A DNA stretch of 16,416 nucleotides from Bacteroidales bacterium UBA3742 (GCA_002371785.1 DFGU01000042.1:1-16416); one strand, 5' to 3'; shown: positions 1 to 7,549, numbered from the stretch's first letter. Notes: generated from the letters alone by a model not told the origin. A program made the numbers and translations.

Positions 1-980
1 ATCACCTCGGCACGGATGAAGCCGCGCTCAAAGTCGGTATGGATCACGCCGGCACATTGCGGGGCTTTCGAACCGGCCTTGAAAGTCCAGGCACGCACCT
101 CGTCCGAACCCGCCGTGAAGAACGTACGCAGGTTCAGCAAGGCGTAGGCCGACTTGATCAGACGATTGACGCCCGACTCCTGCAGCCCGATCTCCTCCAG
201 GAACATCTGACGCTCCTCGTAGGTTTCCAGTTCGGCTATCTCGCTCTCTATCTTGGCGGCGAGTACGAGCACTTGGGCATCTTCATCCTTGACGGCTTCG
301 CGCACGCGCTCTACGTAGGCATTGCCGCTGACGGCACTCGCCTCATCCACGTTGCAGACGTACATGACGGGCTTGTTGGTCAGCAGAAACATCTCGCGGG
401 CACAGAGTTCCTGGTCCTTGTTATCCAACTCTACGGTGCGCGCATTGCGTCCCTGCGACAGGGCCTCGCGGTATTTCTCCAGCACCTCGAGCGACAGCTT
501 GGCCTGCTTGTCACCGCCGGCACGGGCGGCTTTCTCGCATTTCTGAATGCGGCTCTCAACGGTCTCCAGATCCTTGAGTTGCAACTCAGCATCGATGATC
601 TCCTTGTCGCGCACCGGATCTACTGTGCCGTCCACATGCACCACATTATCATCGTCAAAGCAGCGCAGCACATGGATGATAGCATCCGTCTCGCGGATGT
701 TAGCCAGGAACTTATTGCCGAGTCCCTCGCCCTTGCTGGCACCCTTCACCAGTCCTGCGATATCGACGATCTCCACTGTGGTAGGTATCACGCCGCGCTC
801 GGGCTTGCAGATGTCGCCCAACTTGATGAGTCGCTCATCCGGCACTGTGATCACGCCCACGTTAGGCTCTATCGTGCAGAACGGAAAATTGGCCGACTGC
901 GCCTTGGCGTTACTCAAACAGTTAAAAAGGGTCGATTTGCCCACATTCGGCAAACCCACTATTCCACATTGTAAAGACAT
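1..980 (-). CDS. ychF: YchF/OLA1-type ATPase, 3' end outside the window
   Basis: YchF is a ribosome-associated P-loop ATPase of the Obg family, linked to translation and stress responses. The start at 980 gives a protein beginning MSLQCGIVGLPNVGKST, with P-loop G9-x4-GKS(14-16), a G3-type motif DIAGL at 73-77 with Leu where Ras-like proteins have Gln (a hallmark of the family), and NVDE at 210-213 in place of NKxD, which gives adenine rather than guanine preference. The end of the visible part reads DEVRAWTFKAG and then GVIHTDFERGFIRAEV, the TGS domain. About 326 of the usual 363-367 residues are present; the rest lies left of base 1. The gene is divergent from mdh and has its own promoter. 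The identification is secure from the motifs; the cellular role is family knowledge. Confidence 0.96.
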   Translation of the reverse strand, partial: MSLQCGIVGLPNVGKSTLFNCLSNAKAQSANFPFCTIEPNVGVITVPDERLIKLGDICKPERGVIPTTVEIVDIAGLVKGASKGEGLGNKFLANIRETDAIIHVLRCFDDDNVVHVDGTVDPVRDKEIIDAELQLKDLETVESRIQKCEKAARAGGDKQAKLSLEVLEKYREALSQGRNARTVELDNKDQELCAREMFLLTNKPVMYVCNVDEASAVSGNAYVERVREAVKDEDAQVLVLAAKIESEIAELETYEERQMFLEEIGLQESGVNRLIKSAYALLNLRTFFTAGSDEVRAWTFKAGSKAPQCAGVIHTDFERGFIRAEV

Positions 981-1021
981 CTTTATTTTCTTATTTAATC
1001 ATTTACACATTTTTTTTCATT

Positions 1022-1036
1022 TCGCTTGAAAAGCGA
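1022..1036 (-). other. Small inverted repeat in the ychF leader
   Basis: TCGCTT (1022-1027) and AAGCGA (1031-1036) form a perfect 6-bp stem with a 3-base loop. It lies just downstream of the ychF -7 box, so it would be at the very 5' end of the transcript and could stabilise it. No function is known. Confidence 0.3.
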
Positions 1037-1039
1037 CTG

Positions 1040-1070
1040 CAAAATTACTGCTTTTTTTTGAGATATGCAA
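1040..1070 (-). promoter_or_regulatory. Bacteroidota-type promoter of ychF
   Basis: On the minus strand the -7 box TAATTTTG (1047-1040) fits TAnnTTTG. A TTG (1070-1068) lies 20 bp upstream as the -33 element. The spacer holds a run of eight A. This predicts a leader of about 55 bases before the ychF start at 980. Confidence 0.75.
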
Positions 1071-1107
1071 TTTTTTCATGCATTTCTCGAATAATTTTGC
1101 ATAAAGA

Positions 1108-1139
1108 TTTGCATATATGCAGTTTTTTTCGTACCTTTG
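1108..1139 (+). promoter_or_regulatory. Bacteroidota-type promoter of mdh
   Basis: TTTG at 1108-1111, a 20-bp spacer and TACCTTTG at 1132-1139 match the Bacteroidota sigma factor consensus exactly. The predicted transcription start near 1145 leaves a leader of about 118 bases before mdh. A perfect 12-bp palindrome, TGCATATATGCA (1110-1121), overlaps the -33 element and could be an operator. Confidence 0.85.
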
Positions 1140-1262
1140 CGGGCTGATTCATGAGTGCGCACGCGCGCCGAGCGCGTGGGTACGCGACTTAAGGGATGAA
1201 AAATGGGACGAAACAGCACAGCAAAAACAGAATAATTTAATAAACTAAAAAATATACACATT

Positions 1263-2204
1263 ATGTCAAAAGTAACTGTTGTTGGCGCAGGCAATGTAGG
1301 AGCAACCTGCGCAAATGTATTGGCCGTAAATGAGGTGGCTAACGAAGTATGTCTGATTGATATCAAGGAGGGTTTTGCCGAGGGTAAGGCTATGGATATC
1401 ATGCAAACGGCTCAGTTGATGGGTTTTGACACCGTAGTTGAGGGTGTGACCAACGACTACAGCAAGACAGCCGGTTCGGACGTTGTGATCATCACTTCGG
1501 GTCTGCCCCGTAAGCCGGGAATGACGCGTGAGGAGTTGATCGGCGTGAACGCAGGTATCGTGAAGAGCGTTTGCGACCAGGTGCTGACCTACAGCCCGAA
1601 TGCTATCCTCGTAGTGGTCAGCAACCCGATGGATACGATGGCTTACTTGACGCTCCACGCTCTGGGTCTGCCGCGTAACCGCGTGATCGGTATGGGTGGT
1701 GCGCTGGACAGTGCACGTCTGAAATACTTCCTGAGCCAGGCGCTCAAGTGCAACGCCAACGACGTAGATGGTTTCGTGATTGGTGGCCACGGCGACACGA
1801 CTATGATTCCTTTGACGAGCTACACGACCTACAAGGGTATCCCCGTTACCGAGTTCCTCTCGAAAGAAGAGCTGGAGAACGTGGTTAAGAGCACGATGGT
1901 AGGTGGTGCTACGCTGACCGGTCTGCTCGGAACGAGCGCATGGATGGCTCCGGGTGCTGCAGCTGCTTCGGTAGCTGAGGCTATCATCAAGGACCAGAAG
2001 AAGATGATCCCGTGCTCGGCCGCCCTGGAGGGTGAGTATGGCATGAAGGACATTACCATCGGTGTGCCCTGTATCATCGGTCGCAAGGGTATCGAGAAGG
2101 TGCTGGAGCTCAAGATCTCGGACGAGGAAATGAAGAAACTCCGCGAGAGCGAGGCAGCCGTTCGCAAGACTACCGCCGTGCTCAAAGAACTGAACGTCCT
2201 CTAA
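1263..2204 (+). CDS. mdh: Malate dehydrogenase (LDH-like type)
   Basis: Cytoplasmic enzyme converting malate and oxaloacetate with NAD(H). In gut Bacteroidales it works mainly in the reductive direction, towards fumarate, succinate and propionate. The 313 residues show the Rossmann motif GAGNVGA (8-14), Asp33 at the end of strand 2 (NAD rather than NADP preference), substrate-loop arginines R83 and R89 in SGLPRKPGMTRE, the catalytic pair D149/R152 with a second substrate arginine at R152, and catalytic H176 in GGHGDT. Length is normal for the family. R83 at the position that is Gln in lactate dehydrogenases supports malate as substrate. The gene has a long leader and its own promoter, and ends at a hairpin before the next gene. 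Confidence 0.97.
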   Translation: MSKVTVVGAGNVGATCANVLAVNEVANEVCLIDIKEGFAEGKAMDIMQTAQLMGFDTVVEGVTNDYSKTAGSDVVIITSGLPRKPGMTREELIGVNAGIVKSVCDQVLTYSPNAILVVVSNPMDTMAYLTLHALGLPRNRVIGMGGALDSARLKYFLSQALKCNANDVDGFVIGGHGDTTMIPLTSYTTYKGIPVTEFLSKEELENVVKSTMVGGATLTGLLGTSAWMAPGAAAASVAEAIIKDQKKMIPCSAALEGEYGMKDITIGVPCIIGRKGIEKVLELKISDEEMKKLRESEAAVRKTTAVLKELNVL

Positions 2205-2212
2205 TGTTGAAC

Positions 2213-2311
2213 AAGGACCGCTTCGCTAAAAGACTAAGGACTAAGGATTGAATACTATCAGCAAAAACATTTTAGTCTATTGTCTTTCAGCGAGAGTAAC
2301 GAGCGGTCTTT
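2213..2311 (+). terminator. Nested inverted repeat with U-rich tail between mdh and spt; contains heptamer words
   Basis: An outer stem pairs 2216-2222 (GACCGCT) with 2302-2308 (AGCGGTC), followed by TTTT and a T-rich stretch. Inside it an 11-position stem with one mismatch pairs 2224-2234 with 2282-2292. The 3' tail makes a terminator for mdh plausible, though the loop is long. The inner arms consist of 7-bp words: AAAGACT, AAGGACT and relatives at 2229-2256, and TTTAGTC-like words at 2271-2291. No convincing promoter for the next gene was found here. Confidence 0.5.
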
Positions 2312-2329
2312 TATCTTTATTCCAAATTT

Positions 2330-3511
2330 ATGGATTTATTTGAAAAATGTGACCATTTCGAGACCCTGAAGAAAGTGCGTCAAATGGGTATCTATCCCTA
2401 TTTCCACGAACTGGAGTCTCGCCAGGCCCCCATCGTGAAGATGGAGAACCATCGCGTCATCATGTTGGGTAGCAACAACTACCTCGGCTTCACCGAAAAC
2501 GAGGCAGTTATCAAGGCCGGTCACGAAGCGCTGGATAAGTACGGCACAGGTGTGTCGGGTAGCCGTTTTCTGAACGGTACGCTCGACCTACACCTGCAGC
2601 TGGAGCGCGAGATAGCTGCCTTCACGGGCTATGAGGAGTGTATGACCGTCTCCACGGGTTTCCAGACCAACCTCGCTATCATCTCGGCTATCTGCGGCAA
2701 GGATGACTATATCCTGAACGACCGCGAGAACCACGCCTCCATCTACGATGCATGCCGACTCAGTTATGCCAAGGTGCTTCGTTATCGCCACTCCGACATG
2801 GAGGACCTGGAGCGCCAACTGAAAGCCATACCCGAGACCGCAGGCAAACTGATCATCACCGATGGTGTATTCTCCATGCGCGGCGACATATGCCGTCTGC
2901 CGGAGATATGCGCCCTGGCCGAGAAATACAACGCTCGCGTCATGGTGGACGATGCCCACGGCTTCGGTGTGCTGGGTCCCGGTGGACGCGGTACGGCTGC
3001 CCATTTCGGCTTGACCGACAAGGTGGACATCACCATGTTGACCTTCTCCAAGTCGCTGGCTAGTATCGGCGGTTGTATGCTGGCATCGCATCGCGTAGCC
3101 GACTGGTTGCGCCACGTGAGCCGTCCGTTCATCTTCTCGGCAAGTATCACCCCCTGCTCCGCAGCTACCGCTCTGGAGGCGCTCCATCAGCTCATCCTGG
3201 ACCCCGAACGTCCGACACGACTGATGAATATCGCCAAGTACTTCCAGAAGCAACTGCTGGCAGCCGACGTGAAGATCATCGAGGCTCCGACGCCTATCGT
3301 TCCGATCTTTACCTACAAGACGCTCGATACGCTCTTCTACGGCAAGAAGATGTTCGACGAGGGCGTGTATGTCAACCCCGTGATGGCGCCTGCATGCGTA
3401 GAGGGCGAATGCCTGCTGCGCACCACGCTCATGGCTACGCATACAGAACCCGTCATCGACGAGGCTGTAGAGATCATCTCACGCGTACTGAAAGAGGGAG
3501 TGCCGTTCTAA
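2330..3511 (+). CDS. spt: Serine palmitoyltransferase (alpha-oxoamine synthase family)
   Basis: PLP enzyme predicted to condense serine with a long-chain acyl-CoA (or acyl-ACP) to 3-ketosphinganine, the first step of sphingolipid synthesis. Visible in 393 residues: YPYF at 22-25, SGSRFLNGT at 76-84, H135 stacking on the cofactor, DDAHGFG with D207/D208 and H210, Schiff-base lysine K241 in TFSKS, and R364 near the C-terminus for the carboxylate. The YPYF and SRFLNGTLDLH motifs resemble Bacteroides SPT more than 2-amino-3-ketobutyrate CoA ligase (kbl) or BioF, which are the alternatives. An SDR reductase lies 32 bases downstream, as expected for the next step. The start at 2330 keeps the full N-terminus. 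The family is certain; the exact substrate is inferred. Confidence 0.85.
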   Translation: MDLFEKCDHFETLKKVRQMGIYPYFHELESRQAPIVKMENHRVIMLGSNNYLGFTENEAVIKAGHEALDKYGTGVSGSRFLNGTLDLHLQLEREIAAFTGYEECMTVSTGFQTNLAIISAICGKDDYILNDRENHASIYDACRLSYAKVLRYRHSDMEDLERQLKAIPETAGKLIITDGVFSMRGDICRLPEICALAEKYNARVMVDDAHGFGVLGPGGRGTAAHFGLTDKVDITMLTFSKSLASIGGCMLASHRVADWLRHVSRPFIFSASITPCSAATALEALHQLILDPERPTRLMNIAKYFQKQLLAADVKIIEAPTPIVPIFTYKTLDTLFYGKKMFDEGVYVNPVMAPACVEGECLLRTTLMATHTEPVIDEAVEIISRVLKEGVPF

Positions 3512-3512
3512 T

Positions 3513-3543
3513 AGTCGAAAGTCGATAGTCAAAAGTCGAAAGC
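3513..3543 (+). repeat. Heptamer tandem repeat filling the spt-SDR spacer
   Basis: Four consecutive 7-bp units of the form AGTCRAW (3513-3540) plus AGC occupy the spacer between the spt stop (3509-3511) and the ATG at 3544, leaving only base 3512. No purine-rich ribosome binding site is present apart from the repeat itself. Confidence 0.85.
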
Positions 3544-4326
3544 ATGCGGACGCTCGTAATATCAGGCGGCAGTAGTGGCATCGGCCGGGCAACAACCGAG
3601 CTATTTGCCTCTCGCGGATGGCAAGTGTATGAACTCTCGCGCAGCGGAAAAGGCGGCGAGGGTGTCATCCACGTGGACTGTGACGTCTGCTCCGAGGATA
3701 GTTGCCGTAAGGCGATCCAGGAGGTGCTCCGTCAGACTGACCATATCGACGTCTTTATCTCCAATGCCGGTTACGGTATATCGGGTGCTATCGAGTTTAC
3801 CAAGATAGCCGACGCCGAGCACCAGATGGACGTCAACTTCATGGGTGCGGTGCGCCTGACGCAGGCCGTACTGCCCCAGCTGCGCAAGCAACACGGCGGA
3901 CGCATCATCTACACCTCCAGCGTGGCAGCTACGCTGGCCGTGCCCTACCAGGCTTTCTATTCGGCCAGCAAAGCCGCTATCAACGCGATGGCGCTGGCGC
4001 TGCAGAACGAGGTACGAGAGTTTGGCATCTCTGTTTCTGTCATGATGCCCGGCGACGTAAGTACCGGTTTCACCGACGCACGCGACAAATCGACGGCCGG
4101 CGAGGACATCTACCAGGGTGCCAACAAAGCCATCACCACGATGGAACGTGACGAACGCGGCGGAATGAATCCCATGCAGATGGCTCGACTCTTCTGCCAT
4201 ATTGCTACCTGCCGCAACCCGCGGCCGCAGTACGTTGGTGGGTTCTCCTACCGGGTGTTCTGCTTCTTGGACCGCATCCTGCCGAAGCGGCTTGTGAACT
4301 GGATAGAGTGGAAGGTGTATTCGTAA
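3544..4326 (+). CDS. Short-chain dehydrogenase/reductase, candidate 3-ketosphinganine reductase
   Basis: Classical SDR of 260 residues. It has the cofactor loop SGGSSGIG (7-14), R33 after strand 2 (favours NADPH), SNAGYG (73-78), N98, S125/S126, and the catalytic Y139-x-x-x-K143. The C-terminal part, from about residue 200, carries a hydrophobic, basic stretch ending LPKRLVNWIEWKVYS, suggesting contact with the membrane or a lipid substrate. It follows spt in the same direction across a 32-base spacer, so it is probably co-transcribed. The best inference is NADPH-dependent reduction of 3-ketosphinganine to sphinganine, as in eukaryotic KDSR, which is also an SDR. SDR substrates cannot be read from sequence alone, so the SDR call is firm and the substrate is a hypothesis. 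Confidence 0.85.
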   Translation: MRTLVISGGSSGIGRATTELFASRGWQVYELSRSGKGGEGVIHVDCDVCSEDSCRKAIQEVLRQTDHIDVFISNAGYGISGAIEFTKIADAEHQMDVNFMGAVRLTQAVLPQLRKQHGGRIIYTSSVAATLAVPYQAFYSASKAAINAMALALQNEVREFGISVSVMMPGDVSTGFTDARDKSTAGEDIYQGANKAITTMERDERGGMNPMQMARLFCHIATCRNPRPQYVGGFSYRVFCFLDRILPKRLVNWIEWKVYS

Positions 4327-4327
4327 A

Positions 4328-4357
4328 GGTCGTTGGTCGTTAGTCGTTGGTCATTAG
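4328..4357 (+). repeat. Heptamer tandem repeat filling the SDR-ldcA spacer
   Basis: Four 7-bp units of the form RGTCRTT (4328-4355) plus AG fill the 31-base gap between the SDR stop (4324-4326) and the ldcA ATG at 4358. The same GTCGTT words recur inside the gtrA-like gene at 14445-14480, in the same orientation relative to transcription. Confidence 0.85.
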
Positions 4358-5230
4358 ATGAAGAGTATTCGAATTATATCTCCTTCCGGGGCAATAGATC
4401 CGGAGTATATAAAAGGCGCCACAGAGCGCCTTTTGTCACTTGGTTTTGCGGTAACCGAAGGTCGCCATAGTCGTGGCACCTACGGACGCTTTGCCGCTAC
4501 GGATGCCGAACGCCTACAGGATCTGAACGAAGCCTTGGCCGACCCCACAGTGGATGCTATCCTTTGCGCCCGCGGAGGCTATGGTCTGCAACGTATCATC
4601 GATCGCGTCGACGAGATACGAAAACCCATCATCGGTTTCTCGGATATCACAGAACTCCATCAGTTGGCAGCCATCTATGGCTGTCCGACGCTGCATAGCA
4701 TCATGTGCAAGCACCTGGCTACCCTGCCCACAGACAGCGATCCGTTCCTGCGAACGATAGAAGTCCTACAGGGCAAGCCGCTCCGTTACGACCTACCGGC
4801 GCACAGACTGAACCGCTGCGGAGAGGTAACCGCTCCGCTTATCGGAGGTAACCTGAGCGTATTGTACGGTTTGCAGGGCACACCTTTTGGCCTTCAGCCC
4901 TCAGCTCTCAGCCTTCAGAAGCCTATCCTCTTAATCGAAGATATTGGCGAGCGTCATTATCATATCGACCGCATGATGAACAACCTCAGGATGAGTGGCG
5001 TACTGGCGCAGTTGTCCGGTCTCATTGTGGGGAAGTTCACTGACTGCGAGGACGATCCGCTGATGGGAGAAACGGTCTATGAGACCATCGCCCGTTACGC
5101 AGCAGGATACGACTATCCGGTAGTGTTCGGTTTTCCGGTCGGACACGAGGAGTATAACCTGCCCGTATGGCTCAATAAAACAGCCACACTAATTGTAGCA
5201 CCCGATCATGTACAATTCCGTCAGATATAA
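4358..5230 (+). CDS. ldcA: LD-carboxypeptidase (muramoyltetrapeptide carboxypeptidase, peptidase S66)
   Basis: Cytoplasmic serine peptidase that removes the terminal D-alanine from murein tetrapeptides during cell-wall recycling. No signal peptide is seen. Of 290 residues, the Ser-Glu-His triad is visible as S95 (GFSDIT), E194 (IEDIGE) and H263 (FPVGHEEYN). The spacings of 99 and 69 residues are close to those of Pseudomonas LdcA. ARGGYG at 71-76 is the conserved strand-loop before the nucleophile. Residues 178-188 are encoded by a 7-bp repeat (4891-4918) that lengthens the loop just before the strand bearing E194. The gene follows a 31-base repeat spacer and overlaps the next ORF by 23 bases if that ORF's first ATG is used, so it probably shares a transcript with the sphingolipid genes. 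Confidence 0.93.
   Translation: MKSIRIISPSGAIDPEYIKGATERLLSLGFAVTEGRHSRGTYGRFAATDAERLQDLNEALADPTVDAILCARGGYGLQRIIDRVDEIRKPIIGFSDITELHQLAAIYGCPTLHSIMCKHLATLPTDSDPFLRTIEVLQGKPLRYDLPAHRLNRCGEVTAPLIGGNLSVLYGLQGTPFGLQPSALSLQKPILLIEDIGERHYHIDRMMNNLRMSGVLAQLSGLIVGKFTDCEDDPLMGETVYETIARYAAGYDYPVVFGFPVGHEEYNLPVWLNKTATLIVAPDHVQFRQI
4891..4918 (+). repeat. Heptamer tandem repeat inside ldcA
   Basis: Four 7-bp units fitting CYYTCAG lie in the coding sequence and encode about ten residues (LQPSALSLQ) between the GTPF motif and the strand carrying catalytic Glu194. The reading frame is kept. The position is a surface loop in the family. Confidence 0.85.
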
Positions 5231-7001
5231 CCGTCAGCGAGGCATGAGCCGCCAGGAACGCGTGGTGTTTGCCTGCCTGTTCTGCTTTCTGCTCCTGCCT
5301 AACCTGGTAGGCACGTTCGTGGCACAAGACCTGCTCACCATCGGTCAGCGTATCATCTATCTGATCACGTCCATCGCCATCTATAGCTTTGGCCTATGCC
5401 TGTTCCGTCGCCGCACGTTTCTGTACGTGGCGTCATTGGGTTTTCTGCTGTCGGGCATCGAACTGGTGCACCTGATCATCAATCATGCTACCACCTCGCT
5501 GCTGTTCGTTTTCACGATCATCAAGTCGGAGAAAGGCGAGTTTCTGGAACTGCTGTCTACCTACTGGTTCGTACTGGCCATCTTCTTTGTGCTATGGGGC
5601 GTGTATTATTTCCTGGCGCATCGCTACGTACAGCAGGAATATATCGCGCCGCTGCGGAAGCGTATGTGGTTGCTGGGCGTGATTGTGCTGTTTCTGACCA
5701 CATCGGTGGTGTGTCTGACGCTGCGGCCTAAGTTCTGGAATATGTTCAACCTGCGCGGCCAGGATATGCGTACCGCAGCATGGGTAGGAACGGAAAAGGC
5801 CTGTCCGGTGAATATGTTTCTGTCGGTCTATCAGATTGTGGATCTGGCACAACGTATTGCCGACCAAAAGGACGAACTGGCCGAGTTCCGTTTTGACGCC
5901 CAGTACGAACCATCGCACCCGAAGAAAGTAAAGGACAATCAACCTATCGTACTATTCTTGATCGGCGAGACCTCGCGTTACGACCACTGGCAACTGAACG
6001 GCTACGAACGTGAGACGTCGCCCTGCTTGGCAGCACGCGACTCGGCCGAGATCGTATCGTTTGACTCGGTATTCTCCGTTGCTAACTTGACGACAGTATC
6101 CGTGCCGTTTATCCTCTCGCGTGCGACACCGACCGATCGCGAACTATACCTGCACGAAGCATCCGTGGTAGATGCCTTCCACGAGGCAGGTTACCGCACG
6201 GCCTGGATTGCCGACCAGAGTTTTAACAACCATTTCCTGATGCGTATCGCCGAGAACTGCGACTACAGCAAGTACGTGACCGATCCCGGTACGGAGACCT
6301 TTGTGGATACCGTGCTGCTGGCGCCGCTGCGCACGCAACTCACGACGCCCGACACGCCGCAGTTTATCGCCTTGCACTCGCTGGGTTGCCACTTCAAGTA
6401 CTCGGCCCGTTATCCCGAAGAATTTCAAATCTTCACCCCTGATATGTCGGGCATGGATATGCAGGCCCTGTTTGACAAAGCCGGACGGAGCGACGAGGAA
6501 GGACTGGCACGCCTGAAGCCGGAGAATATCACGGCCTATCGCAACCTGAAAGCCATCCTCACCAATTCGTACGACAATGCGATACGCTTCACCGACTACT
6601 TCATCGACCGCGTCATACGCGAACTGGAGCAGACCGGTCGTCCGGCCGTGCTGGTGTATGTAGGTGATCACGGCGAGAACCTGCTGGACGATGAGAACCA
6701 TATGTTCCTGCACGGAACGTATGCGGGTTCGTACTACGAGTACCACGTACCCCTGTTCGTATGGACCAGCGAGCAGTATAGAAAACTCTACCCGCAAAAA
6801 ATAGCGGCTCTCCGAGAGAACCGCCAGAAACTGACATCCACGATGTGTATCTTCTATTCTTTGCTTGACCTGGGTGAGGTGGCATTGCCGGAGATGAACC
6901 GCTCGTTGATCCTGAGCGACACCTGCATGCAAGCCATGGATACTGTCTGGGGACTGGATGCCAACCTGCACCCCTTTGCACTACCTACCCGACCTCAGTA
7001 G
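5208..7001 (+). CDS. Phosphoethanolamine transferase, EptA/sulfatase superfamily
   Basis: Integral inner-membrane enzyme predicted to move phosphoethanolamine from phosphatidylethanolamine to an envelope lipid or glycan. Five hydrophobic segments (about 19-38, 45-66, 70-92, 115-136, 152-172) are followed by a periplasmic alkaline-phosphatase-fold domain. Likely metal and catalytic residues are E254 (IGETSRYDHW), T295/T296 (ANLTTVSVPF, the nucleophile region), H390 and H396, and D487/H488 (VGDHGEN). The cysteine that usually precedes the nucleophile region in EptA is absent. The first ATG (5208) overlaps ldcA by 23 bases; ATG 5244, 13 bases after the ldcA stop, is an equally credible start (585 residues). 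Lipid A is the usual acceptor, but the neighbouring sphingolipid genes make ceramide a possible one. The 3' end overlaps the convergent gene by 7 bases. Confidence 0.88.
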   Translation: MYNSVRYNRQRGMSRQERVVFACLFCFLLLPNLVGTFVAQDLLTIGQRIIYLITSIAIYSFGLCLFRRRTFLYVASLGFLLSGIELVHLIINHATTSLLFVFTIIKSEKGEFLELLSTYWFVLAIFFVLWGVYYFLAHRYVQQEYIAPLRKRMWLLGVIVLFLTTSVVCLTLRPKFWNMFNLRGQDMRTAAWVGTEKACPVNMFLSVYQIVDLAQRIADQKDELAEFRFDAQYEPSHPKKVKDNQPIVLFLIGETSRYDHWQLNGYERETSPCLAARDSAEIVSFDSVFSVANLTTVSVPFILSRATPTDRELYLHEASVVDAFHEAGYRTAWIADQSFNNHFLMRIAENCDYSKYVTDPGTETFVDTVLLAPLRTQLTTPDTPQFIALHSLGCHFKYSARYPEEFQIFTPDMSGMDMQALFDKAGRSDEEGLARLKPENITAYRNLKAILTNSYDNAIRFTDYFIDRVIRELEQTGRPAVLVYVGDHGENLLDDENHMFLHGTYAGSYYEYHVPLFVWTSEQYRKLYPQKIAALRENRQKLTSTMCIFYSLLDLGEVALPEMNRSLILSDTCMQAMDTVWGLDANLHPFALPTRPQ

Positions 7002-7489
7002 TCGAGACGTTCGTCGCTATGACGTATGTCCTGCAACAGACTCTTGCGGGTCAATACCATCGCCTCCAGCACCACAGCCGGCAAGATAGCCGCCAAGGTG
7101 GGGTAGAGCGTCGGGAACCACTCGTTGGATATACGTACCGCGTAATACACCATCAGCACATAATACACACCCGCCAATACGACCGTAATGAGCGAGAGCC
7201 ATATGCGCCATCTGTCGCTGAAGAAGCAGAGCAGGCATAGGATGGACGTACCGATCATGGCCAGGTCGCAATAGTACAATCCCTTGACCGGTACAACACC
7301 CACGATCACCTTTTCGTTGGTATCAAAATTGGTCTGCCATGCGTAGAAGTTTTTCTGGTCCATCTCATAGGTGCGATTCGAGATCACACCCTTGTCGCTC
7401 TGAAAGTCAAAGACGGGCACATAGCGCAACGCCATAGCCGCCGAGATAGCGACCAACATAAACAACCAACGCTTGTAAATTCCACTCAT
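6995..7489 (-). CDS. Four-helix membrane protein, DUF4293-like
   Basis: Protein of 164 residues with hydrophobic segments at about 7-25, 72-92, 97-118 and 128-147, and a short charged C-terminus (LLQDIRHSDERLDY). The topology and tail resemble the Bacteroidota DUF4293 family, but the N-terminus (MSGIYKRW) is not the usual MIQRIQ type, so the family name is tentative. No enzymatic motif is visible; the polar loop at 27-68 would face the periplasm if the N-terminus is inside. It has its own promoter and converges on the phosphoethanolamine transferase gene with a 7-base overlap of stop codons and no terminator between them. Confidence 0.75.
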   Translation of the reverse strand: MSGIYKRWLFMLVAISAAMALRYVPVFDFQSDKGVISNRTYEMDQKNFYAWQTNFDTNEKVIVGVVPVKGLYYCDLAMIGTSILCLLCFFSDRWRIWLSLITVVLAGVYYVLMVYYAVRISNEWFPTLYPTLAAILPAVVLEAMVLTRKSLLQDIRHSDERLDY

Positions 7490-7517
7490 ATCGATGTATT
7501 TATCCTAAAATCGGCTG

Positions 7518-7549
7518 CAAAATTATAAAAAAATCGTCATTCTTGCAAA
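7518..7549 (-). promoter_or_regulatory. Promoter of the DUF4293-like gene
   Basis: On the minus strand TTTG (7549-7546), a 20-bp spacer and TAATTTTG (7525-7518) match the Bacteroidota consensus. The leader to the ATG at 7489 is about 25 bases. The -33 box abuts the heptamer repeat at 7550-7577. Confidence 0.8.

Noticed and set aside
39..974. An open frame of 311 codons on the plus strand over ychF
   Set aside because: The minus strand encodes a clear YchF with P-loop, NVDE and TGS motifs; the plus frame has no recognisable domain.
2312..2319. TATCTTTA as a -7 box for spt
   Set aside because: The last base is wrong and no TTTG lies at the expected distance; it is also within the T-rich tail of the hairpin.
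2330..3511. 2-amino-3-ketobutyrate CoA ligase (kbl) or BioF as identity of the PLP enzyme
   Set aside because: The YPYF and SRFLNGTLDLH motifs and the adjacent SDR favour serine palmitoyltransferase. No threonine dehydrogenase or biotin gene is nearby. The alternative is not fully excluded.
3513..3543. Heptamer arrays as CRISPR repeats
   Set aside because: Units are 7 bp, contiguous and without spacers, and no cas genes are present.
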